This document shows, piece by piece, positions 1 to 5,207 of a stretch of 5,291 nucleotides of DNA; position 1 is the stretch's first letter, and every line of letters starts with the position of its first letter. The stretch lies in the NCBI GenBank assembly GCA_030621685.1, contig JAUXHF010000150.1, forward strand, positions 1 through 5,291, in the 5' to 3' direction. A program made the translations under genes and the position numbers. This stretch comes from Spirochaetota bacterium. GTDB taxonomy: Bacteria > Spirochaetota > UBA12135 > COTS27. The notes beneath the pieces are model-generated. The model made no database searches and was not told the origin of the DNA. It saw only the letters and a program-made list of their open reading frames with translations.

Positions 1-1
1 T

Positions 2-124
2 TTCCAGCAAGATAATCACCAGCTCTCCCGCCATTATTACCGAGAGATTATGGACAAAACGCTTAAGAACAGCGCACAGTGGGAAAAAGCTGAAGAAAAT
101 CTCAGAAAACTTGGAAGCCGTTAA
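2..124 (+). CDS. C-terminal 40 residues of an unidentified upstream protein (5' truncated by window)
   Basis: An open frame enters from the left edge and stops at TAA 122-124. The visible end is polar, charged and probably helical, finishing with EKAEENLRKLGSR. No motif or family can be recognised in so short a tail, so no function is proposed. It runs in the same direction as dprA and ends about 10 bases before the preferred dprA ATG, so the two are probably co-transcribed. If dprA instead started at the in-frame TTG 111, the two genes would overlap by 14 bases. The absence of any stop over 40 codons and the tight packing against dprA are the only support for its being coding. Confidence 0.6.
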   Translation, partial: FQQDNHQLSRHYYREIMDKTLKNSAQWEKAEENLRKLGSR

Positions 125-134
125 TAAAACCTCA

Positions 135-1373
135 ATGCATTCAGTTCTTCCAATGCCAGATATACCCAAACAGAGCCGAGCTAAAAGCGAAAGCGAAAGC
201 AAAAGCGAAAGCAGAAGCGAAAGCAGCAGTCTGCCTAAGCAGTCTCTTCTGGCTGGAGAAAAGCTTTCAGTTTTAGCTTTAAGTTTAAGTAAAGCTCTTT
301 CCCCGGGAAAGATTTTTAAGACCGCTACCAAGCTAGGCTCTTTCGATGAGATGCTAAGCCTTTCAAATTCAGAAGCTCAAAAAAGGCAGCTTGTTAAAAA
401 AGGTAAGACGTATGAAGGCAAAGCCTTGTTGCTAGCAGCGGCAAGCAAGGTATTAGGTTTTTGTGAAAAAAATTCTATTCAAAGCGTAGCCCATAACGAG
501 GAAAGTTTTCCTGGCATCTTACGGGAGATTGACCACTGCCCCTTGTTTCTGTACTATCGGGGAGTTCTGCCAAGCTGTGGCTGGGAAAACTGTGTTTCTA
601 TTGTGGGCACACGTCGCTCTGATGGTTTTATGAATACTTTTACGGAAAACCTTGCTTATGCCATAAGCAAACAAGGTGGATATGTCATTTCTGGCTTAGC
701 CTTAGGCATAGATAGCGCTGCGCATAAGGGCGCCTTGAAAGCCGGAGCCAATGCTGCCGTGCTGGCGGGCGGAGTAGATTATATTTATCCTTATAGCAAC
801 CGCAAGCTTTACTGGGATATTTTAGAGAAAGGCGGCTGTATTCTTTCGGAGCATGCCCCAGAGGTGCGTCCTTTGGCTTACCACTTTCCTATTCGGAATA
901 GGATTATTTCGGGTCTTTCGAAATCGATAGTTATGGTGCAGTCCCCGCTAAAAAGCGGAGCTTCAATAACCGTACGCTATGCCTTAGATCAGGGTCGGGA
1001 TATCTACACTTTTAACCTAGGCATGGCTGCTGAGGGCGCAGAAAGCGAGGCCTATCAAGGAAATTTAAACCTTTTAGCAGAGGGTGCTATTCCCATACAC
1101 TCTGCTCAAGATTTTTTAGAGAAAGCCGGATTTGTTATGGCCACGAAGAAAACTAGCCTTGATACTTCAAAAACTAATTCAAAAACCAATAAAATACTTG
1201 TTAAAACAGACCCGAAGCAAGCTGTGTTGCTGGAGATCTCGCAGTTTCCGCTTTCACTTGCCCAGCTTTCTGCAAGATTTGAACTTTCAGCCGATAAGCT
1301 CATGGAACATCTTATGGAGCTTCGTTTGGAAGGGAAAGTTGACTCTTCGAAAGGAAGGTATTACAAGTTATGA
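135..1373 (+). CDS. dprA: DNA-processing protein DprA (Smf)
   Basis: DprA binds single-stranded DNA in the cytoplasm and loads RecA on it, protecting incoming DNA during natural transformation; it is also widespread in bacteria not known to be competent. Numbering from the in-frame TTG at 111 (ATG 135 is residue 9): residues 50-110 are a helical N-terminal domain of SAM/HhH type. Residues 125-340 are the DprA Rossmann domain, with SIVGTRR (163-169), ISGLALGIDSAAHKGAL (193-209), GGVDYIYPYSN (220-230), FPIRNRIISGLSKS (259-272) and KSGASITVRYALDQGRDIY (281-299). Residues 365-420 are a winged-helix-like C-terminal domain. The usual VPG after the QGR segment is replaced by FNLG, as I recall for spirochaete DprA (from memory). 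I prefer ATG 135 because it avoids overlap with the upstream stop; TTG 111 has no clear ribosome site, and ATG 135 has only GGAAG at 113-117, which is far. The protein is longer than typical (about 300-370 aa) because of a disordered Ser-rich N-terminus and a Ser/Thr/Lys/Asn linker. The normal neighbour topA is missing downstream. Confidence 0.93.
   Translation: MHSVLPMPDIPKQSRAKSESESKSESRSESSSLPKQSLLAGEKLSVLALSLSKALSPGKIFKTATKLGSFDEMLSLSNSEAQKRQLVKKGKTYEGKALLLAAASKVLGFCEKNSIQSVAHNEESFPGILREIDHCPLFLYYRGVLPSCGWENCVSIVGTRRSDGFMNTFTENLAYAISKQGGYVISGLALGIDSAAHKGALKAGANAAVLAGGVDYIYPYSNRKLYWDILEKGGCILSEHAPEVRPLAYHFPIRNRIISGLSKSIVMVQSPLKSGASITVRYALDQGRDIYTFNLGMAAEGAESEAYQGNLNLLAEGAIPIHSAQDFLEKAGFVMATKKTSLDTSKTNSKTNKILVKTDPKQAVLLEISQFPLSLAQLSARFELSADKLMEHLMELRLEGKVDSSKGRYYKL
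186..230 (+). repeat. 12-bp imperfect tandem repeat coding a Ser/Glu/Lys tract in DprA
   Basis: Three 12-bp units at 192-203, 204-215 and 216-227 differ only in the last codon (AAA, AGA, AGC), and a half unit precedes them at 186-191. They encode SESK-SESR-SESS. The tract lies ahead of the folded N-terminal domain and is probably disordered. The unit length keeps the reading frame, so copy number could change without breaking the gene. Confidence 0.85.
1167..1190 (+). repeat. 12-bp tandem repeat (x2) in the DprA interdomain linker
   Basis: Two adjacent 12-bp units (1167-1178 and 1179-1190) differ at one base (ACT versus ACC) and encode SKTN twice. They lie between the Rossmann domain and the C-terminal winged helix, a place where length change should be tolerated. 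The unit length matches the repeat tracts in the DprA N-terminus and in the XerC insertion. Confidence 0.75.
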
Positions 1374-1405
1374 AAATTGTGAATTACAAGTTATGAAAAT
1401 TGTGA
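1360..1405 (+). repeat. Perfect 23-bp tandem duplication spanning the dprA stop codon
   Basis: Positions 1360-1382 and 1383-1405 are identical. The first copy contains the last codons and TGA stop (1371-1373) of dprA; the second lies wholly outside the gene. The intact DprA C-terminus is unaffected. An exact 23-bp tandem copy is not expected by chance in a window of this size, and the lack of any mismatch suggests it is recent. Confidence 0.95.
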
Positions 1406-1446
1406 ACTTCTACCTTAGGCTCAATTTGCTGTGGATAGCCTAATAT

Positions 1447-1468
1447 CTAGCCACTTTCTAGCCACTTT
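1447..1468 (+). repeat. Perfect 11-bp tandem duplication (CTAGCCACTTT x2)
   Basis: The unit occurs at 1447-1457 and directly again at 1458-1468. The second copy runs into the xerC-like fragment: GCCACTTTTTTT at 1461-1472 aligns with the GCGACTTTTTTC of xerC at 1752-1763. It therefore marks the left edge of the chimeric remnant. Confidence 0.85.
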
Positions 1469-1617
1469 TTTTCTTACCCAGATAGTTTTTTTAAATGGCT
1501 GGAAAATGAGCAAGGCTGCCGTGCTGCCGTGCTGCCGTGCTGCCGTGCTGGCGGGCGGAGTAGATTATATGTACCCTTATAGCAATCGCAAGCTTTATTG
1601 GGAGGTTTTAGAGAAAG
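1461..1617 (+). pseudogene. Chimeric remnant: 5' xerC fragment fused to an internal dprA fragment
   Basis: Positions 1480-1519 match xerC 1772-1811 at 38 of 40 bases, and the similarity continues upstream to about 1461 with one base missing relative to xerC. Positions 1539-1617 match dprA 753-831 at 73 of 79 bases, without gaps. The dprA part corresponds to DprA residues 215-240 (AAVLAGGVDY through LEK). The two parts are joined through an 8-bp tandem repeat at 1515-1546. XerC and DprA reading frames do not line up across the join, and neither piece carries a start or a complete domain, so this cannot make a working protein. The order xerC' then 'dprA, placed between intact dprA and intact xerC, is what a collapsed tandem duplication of a dprA-xerC unit would leave. 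The fragment identity is seen directly; the history is inferred. Confidence 0.88.
1515..1546 (+). repeat. Four perfect copies of the 8-bp unit GCTGCCGT at the chimera junction
   Basis: Units lie at 1515-1522, 1523-1530, 1531-1538 and 1539-1546, followed by the near copy GCTGGCGG. Intact dprA has a single unit at 753-760 followed by the same near copy, and xerC has GCTGC at 1807-1811. The fused sequences therefore share GCTGC at the join, which suggests a microhomology-mediated junction later expanded by slippage. Eight is not a multiple of three, so each unit shifts the frame. Confidence 0.93.
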
Positions 1618-1652
1618 ACTCCTTAAGCTTTCTTAGCTAGCATACGATGTAT

Positions 1653-1668
1653 AAAGTAGTAAAGTAGT
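1653..1668 (+). repeat. 8-bp tandem duplication (AAAGTAGT x2)
   Basis: Two perfect adjacent copies lie at 1653-1660 and 1661-1668, in the non-coding stretch between the dprA-like remnant and xerC. Alone it could be chance. It is listed because it is one of four tandem duplications in the same 370-base gap. Confidence 0.6.
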
Positions 1669-1729
1669 GTTATGTAGCTTTCTTGTTTAATTTACTTGAA
1701 GGCGGTGCTGAAGCTTCGTTACGGCGTAC

Positions 1730-1735
1730 GGCGGA
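1730..1735 (+). promoter_or_regulatory. Possible ribosome binding site for xerC at GTG 1743
   Basis: GGCGGA lies seven bases ahead of the GTG at 1743. It is a weak Shine-Dalgarno match, but better than anything before the alternative TTG at 1683. It favours the shorter xerC product. Confidence 0.35.
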
Positions 1736-1742
1736 TGTTTTC

Positions 1743-2855
1743 GTGAAAGCAGCGACTTTTTTCTCTTATCTAGATAGTTTTTTTCAATGGCTGGAAAATG
1801 AGCAGGGCTGCTCGGAACATACGCTGCGGGCCTATAAACGCTGGCTTCGCAGTTTTCATGATTTCTGTCTTGGCTACCTTGTCCAAAGGCCAGAAGCTAG
1901 CGATATTTCAAACGAAAAAGCCTTTATGGCCTACTTTAAGAAACTTCAAACAGAGAAGCTTCTAAGGGCCTCGCTTTCGCAATCTGCGGCTGCCATAAAA
2001 AGTTATTTCAATTACGTTCAAAGCCATGAGCGGCATAAAGGTGTACATGTCTCTCCTTTAGAATTCAGGCTTCCTAAGAAAGAAAGCAAGCTAGCTAAAC
2101 GGCTCTCGCAAAAAGAAATTCTGCTTTTGCTGAACGCTAAGCAAAGTCGTAAAAAAAAGCTTGACCCATGGCATGTTTTGGATGCCAATAAAAACATACA
2201 AAAACATTACTTCCTTTTGCGAAATGGCCTCATGCTAGAGTGGTTATACGGATTAGGCCTTAGAATTAGCGAATTATGCGGCATTGACTTGCTGGATATT
2301 GAAATGCAAAGAGGCCTTGTTCGCTTATTGCGAAAGGGCGGTAAGTATAGATGGTTGCCGCTTACCTTGCGCCTGCATAAAGCCTTGCCTGGCTACCTTG
2401 AACTTCGCAGGAGTTTTCTAGAAACTTTTCTAGCTAAAGCCTCTGTTTCGGCTAGCTCTTCTGGGCAGCCGGCTGATGAAAGCCTCAAGAAAACTAAGCT
2501 AAAACGAAGAACTTTAGAAAAAGAGCAAGTAAAAGAGCAATTAAAAGGACAATTAGAAGGGTCTTTGTTAGTAAATAAATATGGCGATGCCTTAAGCACA
2601 CGCGGCGCCAGAGAGATTGTTACAAAAGTATCGGCTAGCGTTTTGCTGAATAAACATGTGCATCCCCATATGCTGCGTCATTCTTTGGCTACGCATTATT
2701 TAGAAGCAGGCGCCGATTTGCGATTCATTCAAGAATGGTTAGGCCATGCCTCATCGGCATCAACGCAGCGTTATACGCATGTAAGCAAGCAGGTCTTAAA
2801 GCAAAAACACCAGCGTTTCCATCCTTTTTTCACCGCTAAAAAAGATGCTAGCTGA
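1743..2855 (+). CDS. xerC: Tyrosine site-specific recombinase XerC (XerC/XerD family)
   Basis: Xer recombinases act in pairs at the chromosomal dif site to resolve chromosome dimers at division. Numbering from the upstream in-frame TTG 1683 (GTG 1743 is residue 21): residues 24-120 are the core-binding SAM-like domain, with EHTLRAYKRWL at 45-55. Residues 135-385 are the catalytic domain, with R194 (GLGLRISEL), K218 (RKGGK), H329 and R332 (HMLRH), H355 (WLGH) and the nucleophile Y364 (QRYTHV), so the active site is complete. Spacing R-K (24), H-H (26) and H-Y (9) equals E. coli XerD, but K-to-H is 111 rather than 72, an insertion of about 39 residues. Residues 150-180 are also longer than usual. 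I prefer GTG 1743, which gives 370 aa and a family-like N-terminus after a GGCGGA; TTG 1683 would give 390 aa with no ribosome site. The choice of XerC over XerD rests on the dprA neighbourhood. A phage integrase is less likely, because no att sites or phage genes are visible. Confidence 0.88.
   Translation: MKAATFFSYLDSFFQWLENEQGCSEHTLRAYKRWLRSFHDFCLGYLVQRPEASDISNEKAFMAYFKKLQTEKLLRASLSQSAAAIKSYFNYVQSHERHKGVHVSPLEFRLPKKESKLAKRLSQKEILLLLNAKQSRKKKLDPWHVLDANKNIQKHYFLLRNGLMLEWLYGLGLRISELCGIDLLDIEMQRGLVRLLRKGGKYRWLPLTLRLHKALPGYLELRRSFLETFLAKASVSASSSGQPADESLKKTKLKRRTLEKEQVKEQLKGQLEGSLLVNKYGDALSTRGAREIVTKVSASVLLNKHVHPHMLRHSLATHYLEAGADLRFIQEWLGHASSASTQRYTHVSKQVLKQKHQRFHPFFTAKKDAS
2520..2555 (+). repeat. 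12-bp imperfect tandem repeat (x3) within the XerC insertion
   Basis: Units at 2520-2531, 2532-2543 and 2544-2555 encode KEQV, KEQL and KGQL. They sit in the lysine- and glutamate-rich insertion (about residues 250-293, positions 2430-2561) that separates the catalytic lysine from the HxxR motif. The insertion is highly charged, lies between secondary-structure elements, and is probably a surface loop or short helix. The tract suggests it grew by in-frame slippage. Confidence 0.8.
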
Positions 2856-3158
2856 TGAAAATGCTTGGCTGTATAAGATAAAACGATAATCGCCTGCCAA
2901 TTTAAATAAAGTGGATAGCCCCCCTTCTTACCTAGAATATTGATTGATGAATGAGGTGATAAAATTTAAGTTTAGCAAAAAGCATATAGCTGCAAGTAGG
3001 CGCTTAGCTTAGAGCCTGTAGTTTATAGTTATTCTTTATAATTATTATAGTTTATTTATTTGTTTATTTGTTTTATGCTATGTTTTATATTAGGATAGAG
3101 AAAGAGTGTTTATAGAAGTTTCTATGGGATATTATTTTGCATAGGCTAAGCATGTGAA

Positions 3159-3216
3159 TTCGAAAACTTGGAAATATCGAATATGAATGTTAAACTGTAA
3201 TGCTTTAGTTTTCGAA
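3159..3216. repeat. 10-bp perfect inverted repeat upstream of glmS
   Basis: TTCGAAAACT at 3159-3168 is the exact reverse complement of AGTTTTCGAA at 3207-3216, with 38 bases between. The arms end 60 bases before the glmS start. They flank the best promoter-like sequence, so they could form an operator pair or the stem of a leader RNA. The right arm is followed by A residues and not T residues, which argues against an intrinsic terminator for + strand transcripts. The sequence match is certain; the function is inferred. Confidence 0.6.
3168..3196 (+). promoter_or_regulatory. Candidate sigma70-type promoter for glmS (weak)
   Basis: TTGGAA at 3168-3173 and TAAACT at 3191-3196 are separated by 17 bases. 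Each matches four of six consensus positions. It lies between the arms of the 10-bp inverted repeat and would give a leader of roughly 70 bases. In DNA this AT-rich, such matches are common. Confidence 0.25.
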
Positions 3217-3238
3217 AAAAGCAAAGAAAGAAAGAAAA

Positions 3239-3272
3239 CAAGGGTGAGGAAATCCTTGTAATAAAAGTAGGA
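3239..3272 (+). promoter_or_regulatory. glmS ribosome binding region with a small upstream hairpin
   Basis: TAGGA at 3268-3272 lies just three bases before the ATG, which is close for a Shine-Dalgarno. A second purine motif, GAGGA (3246-3250), lies in the loop of a possible five-pair hairpin, CAAGG 3239-3243 with CCTTG 3254-3258. The hairpin might affect ribosome access, but that is speculation. The glmS start itself is fixed by the protein and not by this site. Confidence 0.4.
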
Positions 3273-3275
3273 AAT

Positions 3276-5129
3276 ATGTGTGGTATTCTTGGTTATGCGG
3301 GTTCTTCCGATATACTCTCTGTTTTAGTTTCAGGATTAGAGCGGCTTAGCTATCGTGGCTACGATTCTAGTGGCATTGCCATTATCAGCGATGATGAACT
3401 TTGTCATTGGAAAAGCGAAGGAAAAACACATTTACTTGTGGAAAGACATTTAAAGAACTTGCGCATCGAAAATTTCAGCGTAGGCATTGCTCATACGCGC
3501 TGGGCTACGCATGGCGCGCCTAACGATTTGAATGCGCATCCGCAGCTTTCTATGAATAGGAAAACGGCGATAGTGCATAATGGTATTGTTGAGAATTTTG
3601 CCGAGATAAAAAGCAAATTACAGTTAAGCACGACCTTTCATTCGGAAACCGATACCGAAGTTATCGTGCAGCTTATAGAGCATTTTGCATCTAAAGAAGA
3701 GTTTTCTTTTCGTGAAGCGCTGTGTTTAGCCCTAAAGCAAATTGAGGGCAACTGTTCGTTCACCGTGATAACAGAGCATGATCCGAAGGTGATATATGCT
3801 GTGAAAAAAGGCCAGCCGCTTATTATAGGCTTAGGCAAAAATGAGAACTTTATCGCCTCGGATATGAATGCCATCCTCCCTTACACAAAACGTTATTTGA
3901 ATATTCAAGATGGTGAAATTGCCATGGTGCGCCAAGACGGCTACGAGATTATAGATTTCGATGGCAAGCCTGTGGCAAAAAAATCACATGTGCCATCAGA
4001 GATAAGCGGGACTCTTGAACAGGCCAATAAAGGCAGCTATAAGCATTACATGCTTAAAGAAATAGATGAGCAGCCTGAAGTGCTAGCTAGGCTGCTTCAT
4101 GCCTATGCAGGCGATGGGAAGCAGCTTGACTTCATGCCCGCATTAAATAGTAAGAATTTGAATCTTGCTAAGCTGGAACGGTTTATTATTTATGCCTGCG
4201 GGACTTCTTGGCATGCCGGGCTTGTTGCAAAATACTGGATAGAAGAATATGTCCACGTGCCAGCCGAGGTGGATATTTCCTCTGAATATCGTTACCGTAA
4301 AGGCGTAAGCCGCAGGCAAGATGGCGTTTTAGCTCTTTCGCAATCCGGAGAGACTGCCGATACGCTAGCCGGCGTGCAGCTCTCAAAAGAACAAGGCGCT
4401 GCCAAGGTTATCTCTTTCATCAATCGTGAAAATAGTGCTATGGAAAAACATAGCGATGGCGTCATCCGCTCGCTGGCGGGCATGGAAATTGGTGTTGCCT
4501 CCACAAAAAACTACTTGGCTCAGCTTCTTAGTTTGTATCTTTTCACGCTGCACATGGCTCGGTTGAAAAAAACAATGAGCGCCAAAGAGCTAGCTAGGCG
4601 ATTGGATGAGCTTGCTGTGCTGCCCTCGTTGGTTCGCAAATTCTTATTGAATAAGGCGGCGATACAGAAAATTGCTAAGAAGTATTCAAGTTATAAAGGG
4701 TTTTTCTTTATAGGCCGGGGCCTTAGTTTTCCTACTGCCTTAGAAGGCGCGCTTAAGCTAAAAGAGATAGCCTATTTATATGCGGTGGGCTATCCTGCCG
4801 GCGAGCTTAAACATGGCCCCATCGCCTTGGTCGATGAAAAAATGCCTGTGGTAACCATTATGCCTGAAAGTGATACGTATAATAAAATGATGAATAACTT
4901 GGAAGAAGTCAAAGCTAGGAAAGGCAAGATTATTGCCATTGCTACAGAGGGCGATGAGCGGGCCTTGGCCGCCGCCGATGATTGTATTTTTGTTCCGCGT
5001 GTGCGTAGCTATCTTTCGCCGCTTGTAACGGTTCTGCCGCTTCAGTTACTCGCGTATTACACCGCTGATATTCTTGGACGTGATGTCGACCAGCCAAAAA
5101 ACCTTGCCAAATCGGTTACTGTGGAGTAG
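3276..5129 (+). CDS. glmS: Glutamine--fructose-6-phosphate aminotransferase (isomerizing) GlmS
   Basis: GlmS makes glucosamine-6-phosphate from fructose-6-phosphate and glutamine, the first committed step towards UDP-GlcNAc for peptidoglycan and other envelope glycans; it acts in the cytoplasm as a dimer. The 617 residues compare with about 609 in E. coli. Residues 2-220 are the class II glutaminase domain. Cys2 becomes the N-terminal nucleophile after Met removal, which fixes the start; YRGYDSSG (26-33), HTRWATHG (73-80), HNGIVEN (101-107) and SETDTE (123-128) form the glutamine site. Residues 290-430 are the first SIS domain, with ACGTSWHAG (307-315), SQSGETADT (355-363) and GVASTK (406-411). 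Residues 470-605 are the second SIS domain, with the catalytic segment ALEGALKLKEIAY (488-500) and AGELKHGP (508-515). The C-terminus DQPKNLAKSVTVE carries the sugar-site lysine (K612). All key residues are present. It is transcribed alone after a 420-base gap, and no glmS ribozyme core is seen in its leader. Confidence 0.98.
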   Translation: MCGILGYAGSSDILSVLVSGLERLSYRGYDSSGIAIISDDELCHWKSEGKTHLLVERHLKNLRIENFSVGIAHTRWATHGAPNDLNAHPQLSMNRKTAIVHNGIVENFAEIKSKLQLSTTFHSETDTEVIVQLIEHFASKEEFSFREALCLALKQIEGNCSFTVITEHDPKVIYAVKKGQPLIIGLGKNENFIASDMNAILPYTKRYLNIQDGEIAMVRQDGYEIIDFDGKPVAKKSHVPSEISGTLEQANKGSYKHYMLKEIDEQPEVLARLLHAYAGDGKQLDFMPALNSKNLNLAKLERFIIYACGTSWHAGLVAKYWIEEYVHVPAEVDISSEYRYRKGVSRRQDGVLALSQSGETADTLAGVQLSKEQGAAKVISFINRENSAMEKHSDGVIRSLAGMEIGVASTKNYLAQLLSLYLFTLHMARLKKTMSAKELARRLDELAVLPSLVRKFLLNKAAIQKIAKKYSSYKGFFFIGRGLSFPTALEGALKLKEIAYLYAVGYPAGELKHGPIALVDEKMPVVTIMPESDTYNKMMNNLEEVKARKGKIIAIATEGDERALAAADDCIFVPRVRSYLSPLVTVLPLQLLAYYTADILGRDVDQPKNLAKSVTVE

Positions 5130-5207
5130 TTTAATGTATAGATATTATAATATTAATAACTTTTATGCACTTGCGCTTGCTTTAATGCTTGAGGTTTGAT
5201 TTTAAAT

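Larger units (their letters stand above)
1374..1742. other. Scrambled dprA-xerC spacer lacking topA
   Basis: This 369-base gap holds no intact gene. From left to right it contains the second copy of a 23-bp duplication, an 11-bp tandem duplication, a xerC-like fragment, four copies of an 8-bp unit, a dprA-like fragment and an 8-bp tandem duplication, and then the leader of xerC. In the commonest gene order topA lies between dprA and xerC; the gap is far too short for it and shows no topoisomerase motif. I see no convincing terminator or promoter. The open stretch at 1431-1640 is an accident of the fused fragments rather than a gene. Confidence 0.7.
2856..3275. other. AT-rich intergenic region and probable glmS leader
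   Basis: There is no credible gene in these 420 bases; the longest start-to-stop frames I checked are trivial, for example eight codons beginning around 2857. It contains a perfect TATAAT at 3037-3042 without a good -35, a (TTTR)5 tract at 3051-3070, a short palindrome ATAGAA-GT-TTCTAT at 3112-3125, a 10-bp inverted repeat at 3159-3216 and a purine-rich stretch at about 3214-3252 with AAAG repeats. No strong intrinsic terminator follows xerC. A weak AGGC/GCCT stem at about 2997-3017 is followed by T-rich DNA but is too short to call. The glmS promoter should lie in the second half. Confidence 0.6.

Noticed and set aside
1431..1640. A 69-codon open frame starting at GTG 1431 and ending in DprA-like residues
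   Set aside because: It is produced by the fused xerC and dprA fragments. Its first half is not in the XerC frame, it has no ribosome site, and it contains only a broken piece of the DprA fold.
1626..1684. Direct repeat AGCTTTCTT at 1626-1634 and 1676-1684, as a target-site duplication of a small element
   Set aside because: Only nine bases match in AT-rich DNA, and the 41 bases between them show no inverted ends or element-like structure.
1743..2855. The Xer gene as a phage or island integrase
   Set aside because: It sits beside dprA as chromosomal XerC/CodV does, keeps Xer motif spacing apart from one loop, and has no tRNA, att site or phage genes near it.
1431..2920. The 10-mer GTGGATAGCC at 1431-1440 and 2911-2920, each about 57 bases after a stop codon
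   Set aside because: The match does not extend on either side, and several identical 10-mers are expected by chance in about 5 kb.
3159..3230. An intrinsic terminator formed by the inverted repeat upstream of glmS
   Set aside because: The loop is 38 bases, and the + strand arm is followed by A residues and not T residues. The reverse orientation also lacks a T-run after the stem.
2856..3275. A glmS ribozyme in the glmS leader
   Set aside because: The conserved GCGCC-containing core and the rest of the expected catalytic sequence are absent.
4186..4504. Antisense open frames inside glmS
   Set aside because: They lie opposite a fully conserved gene, have no recognisable motifs or ribosome sites, and are explained by codon use of glmS.
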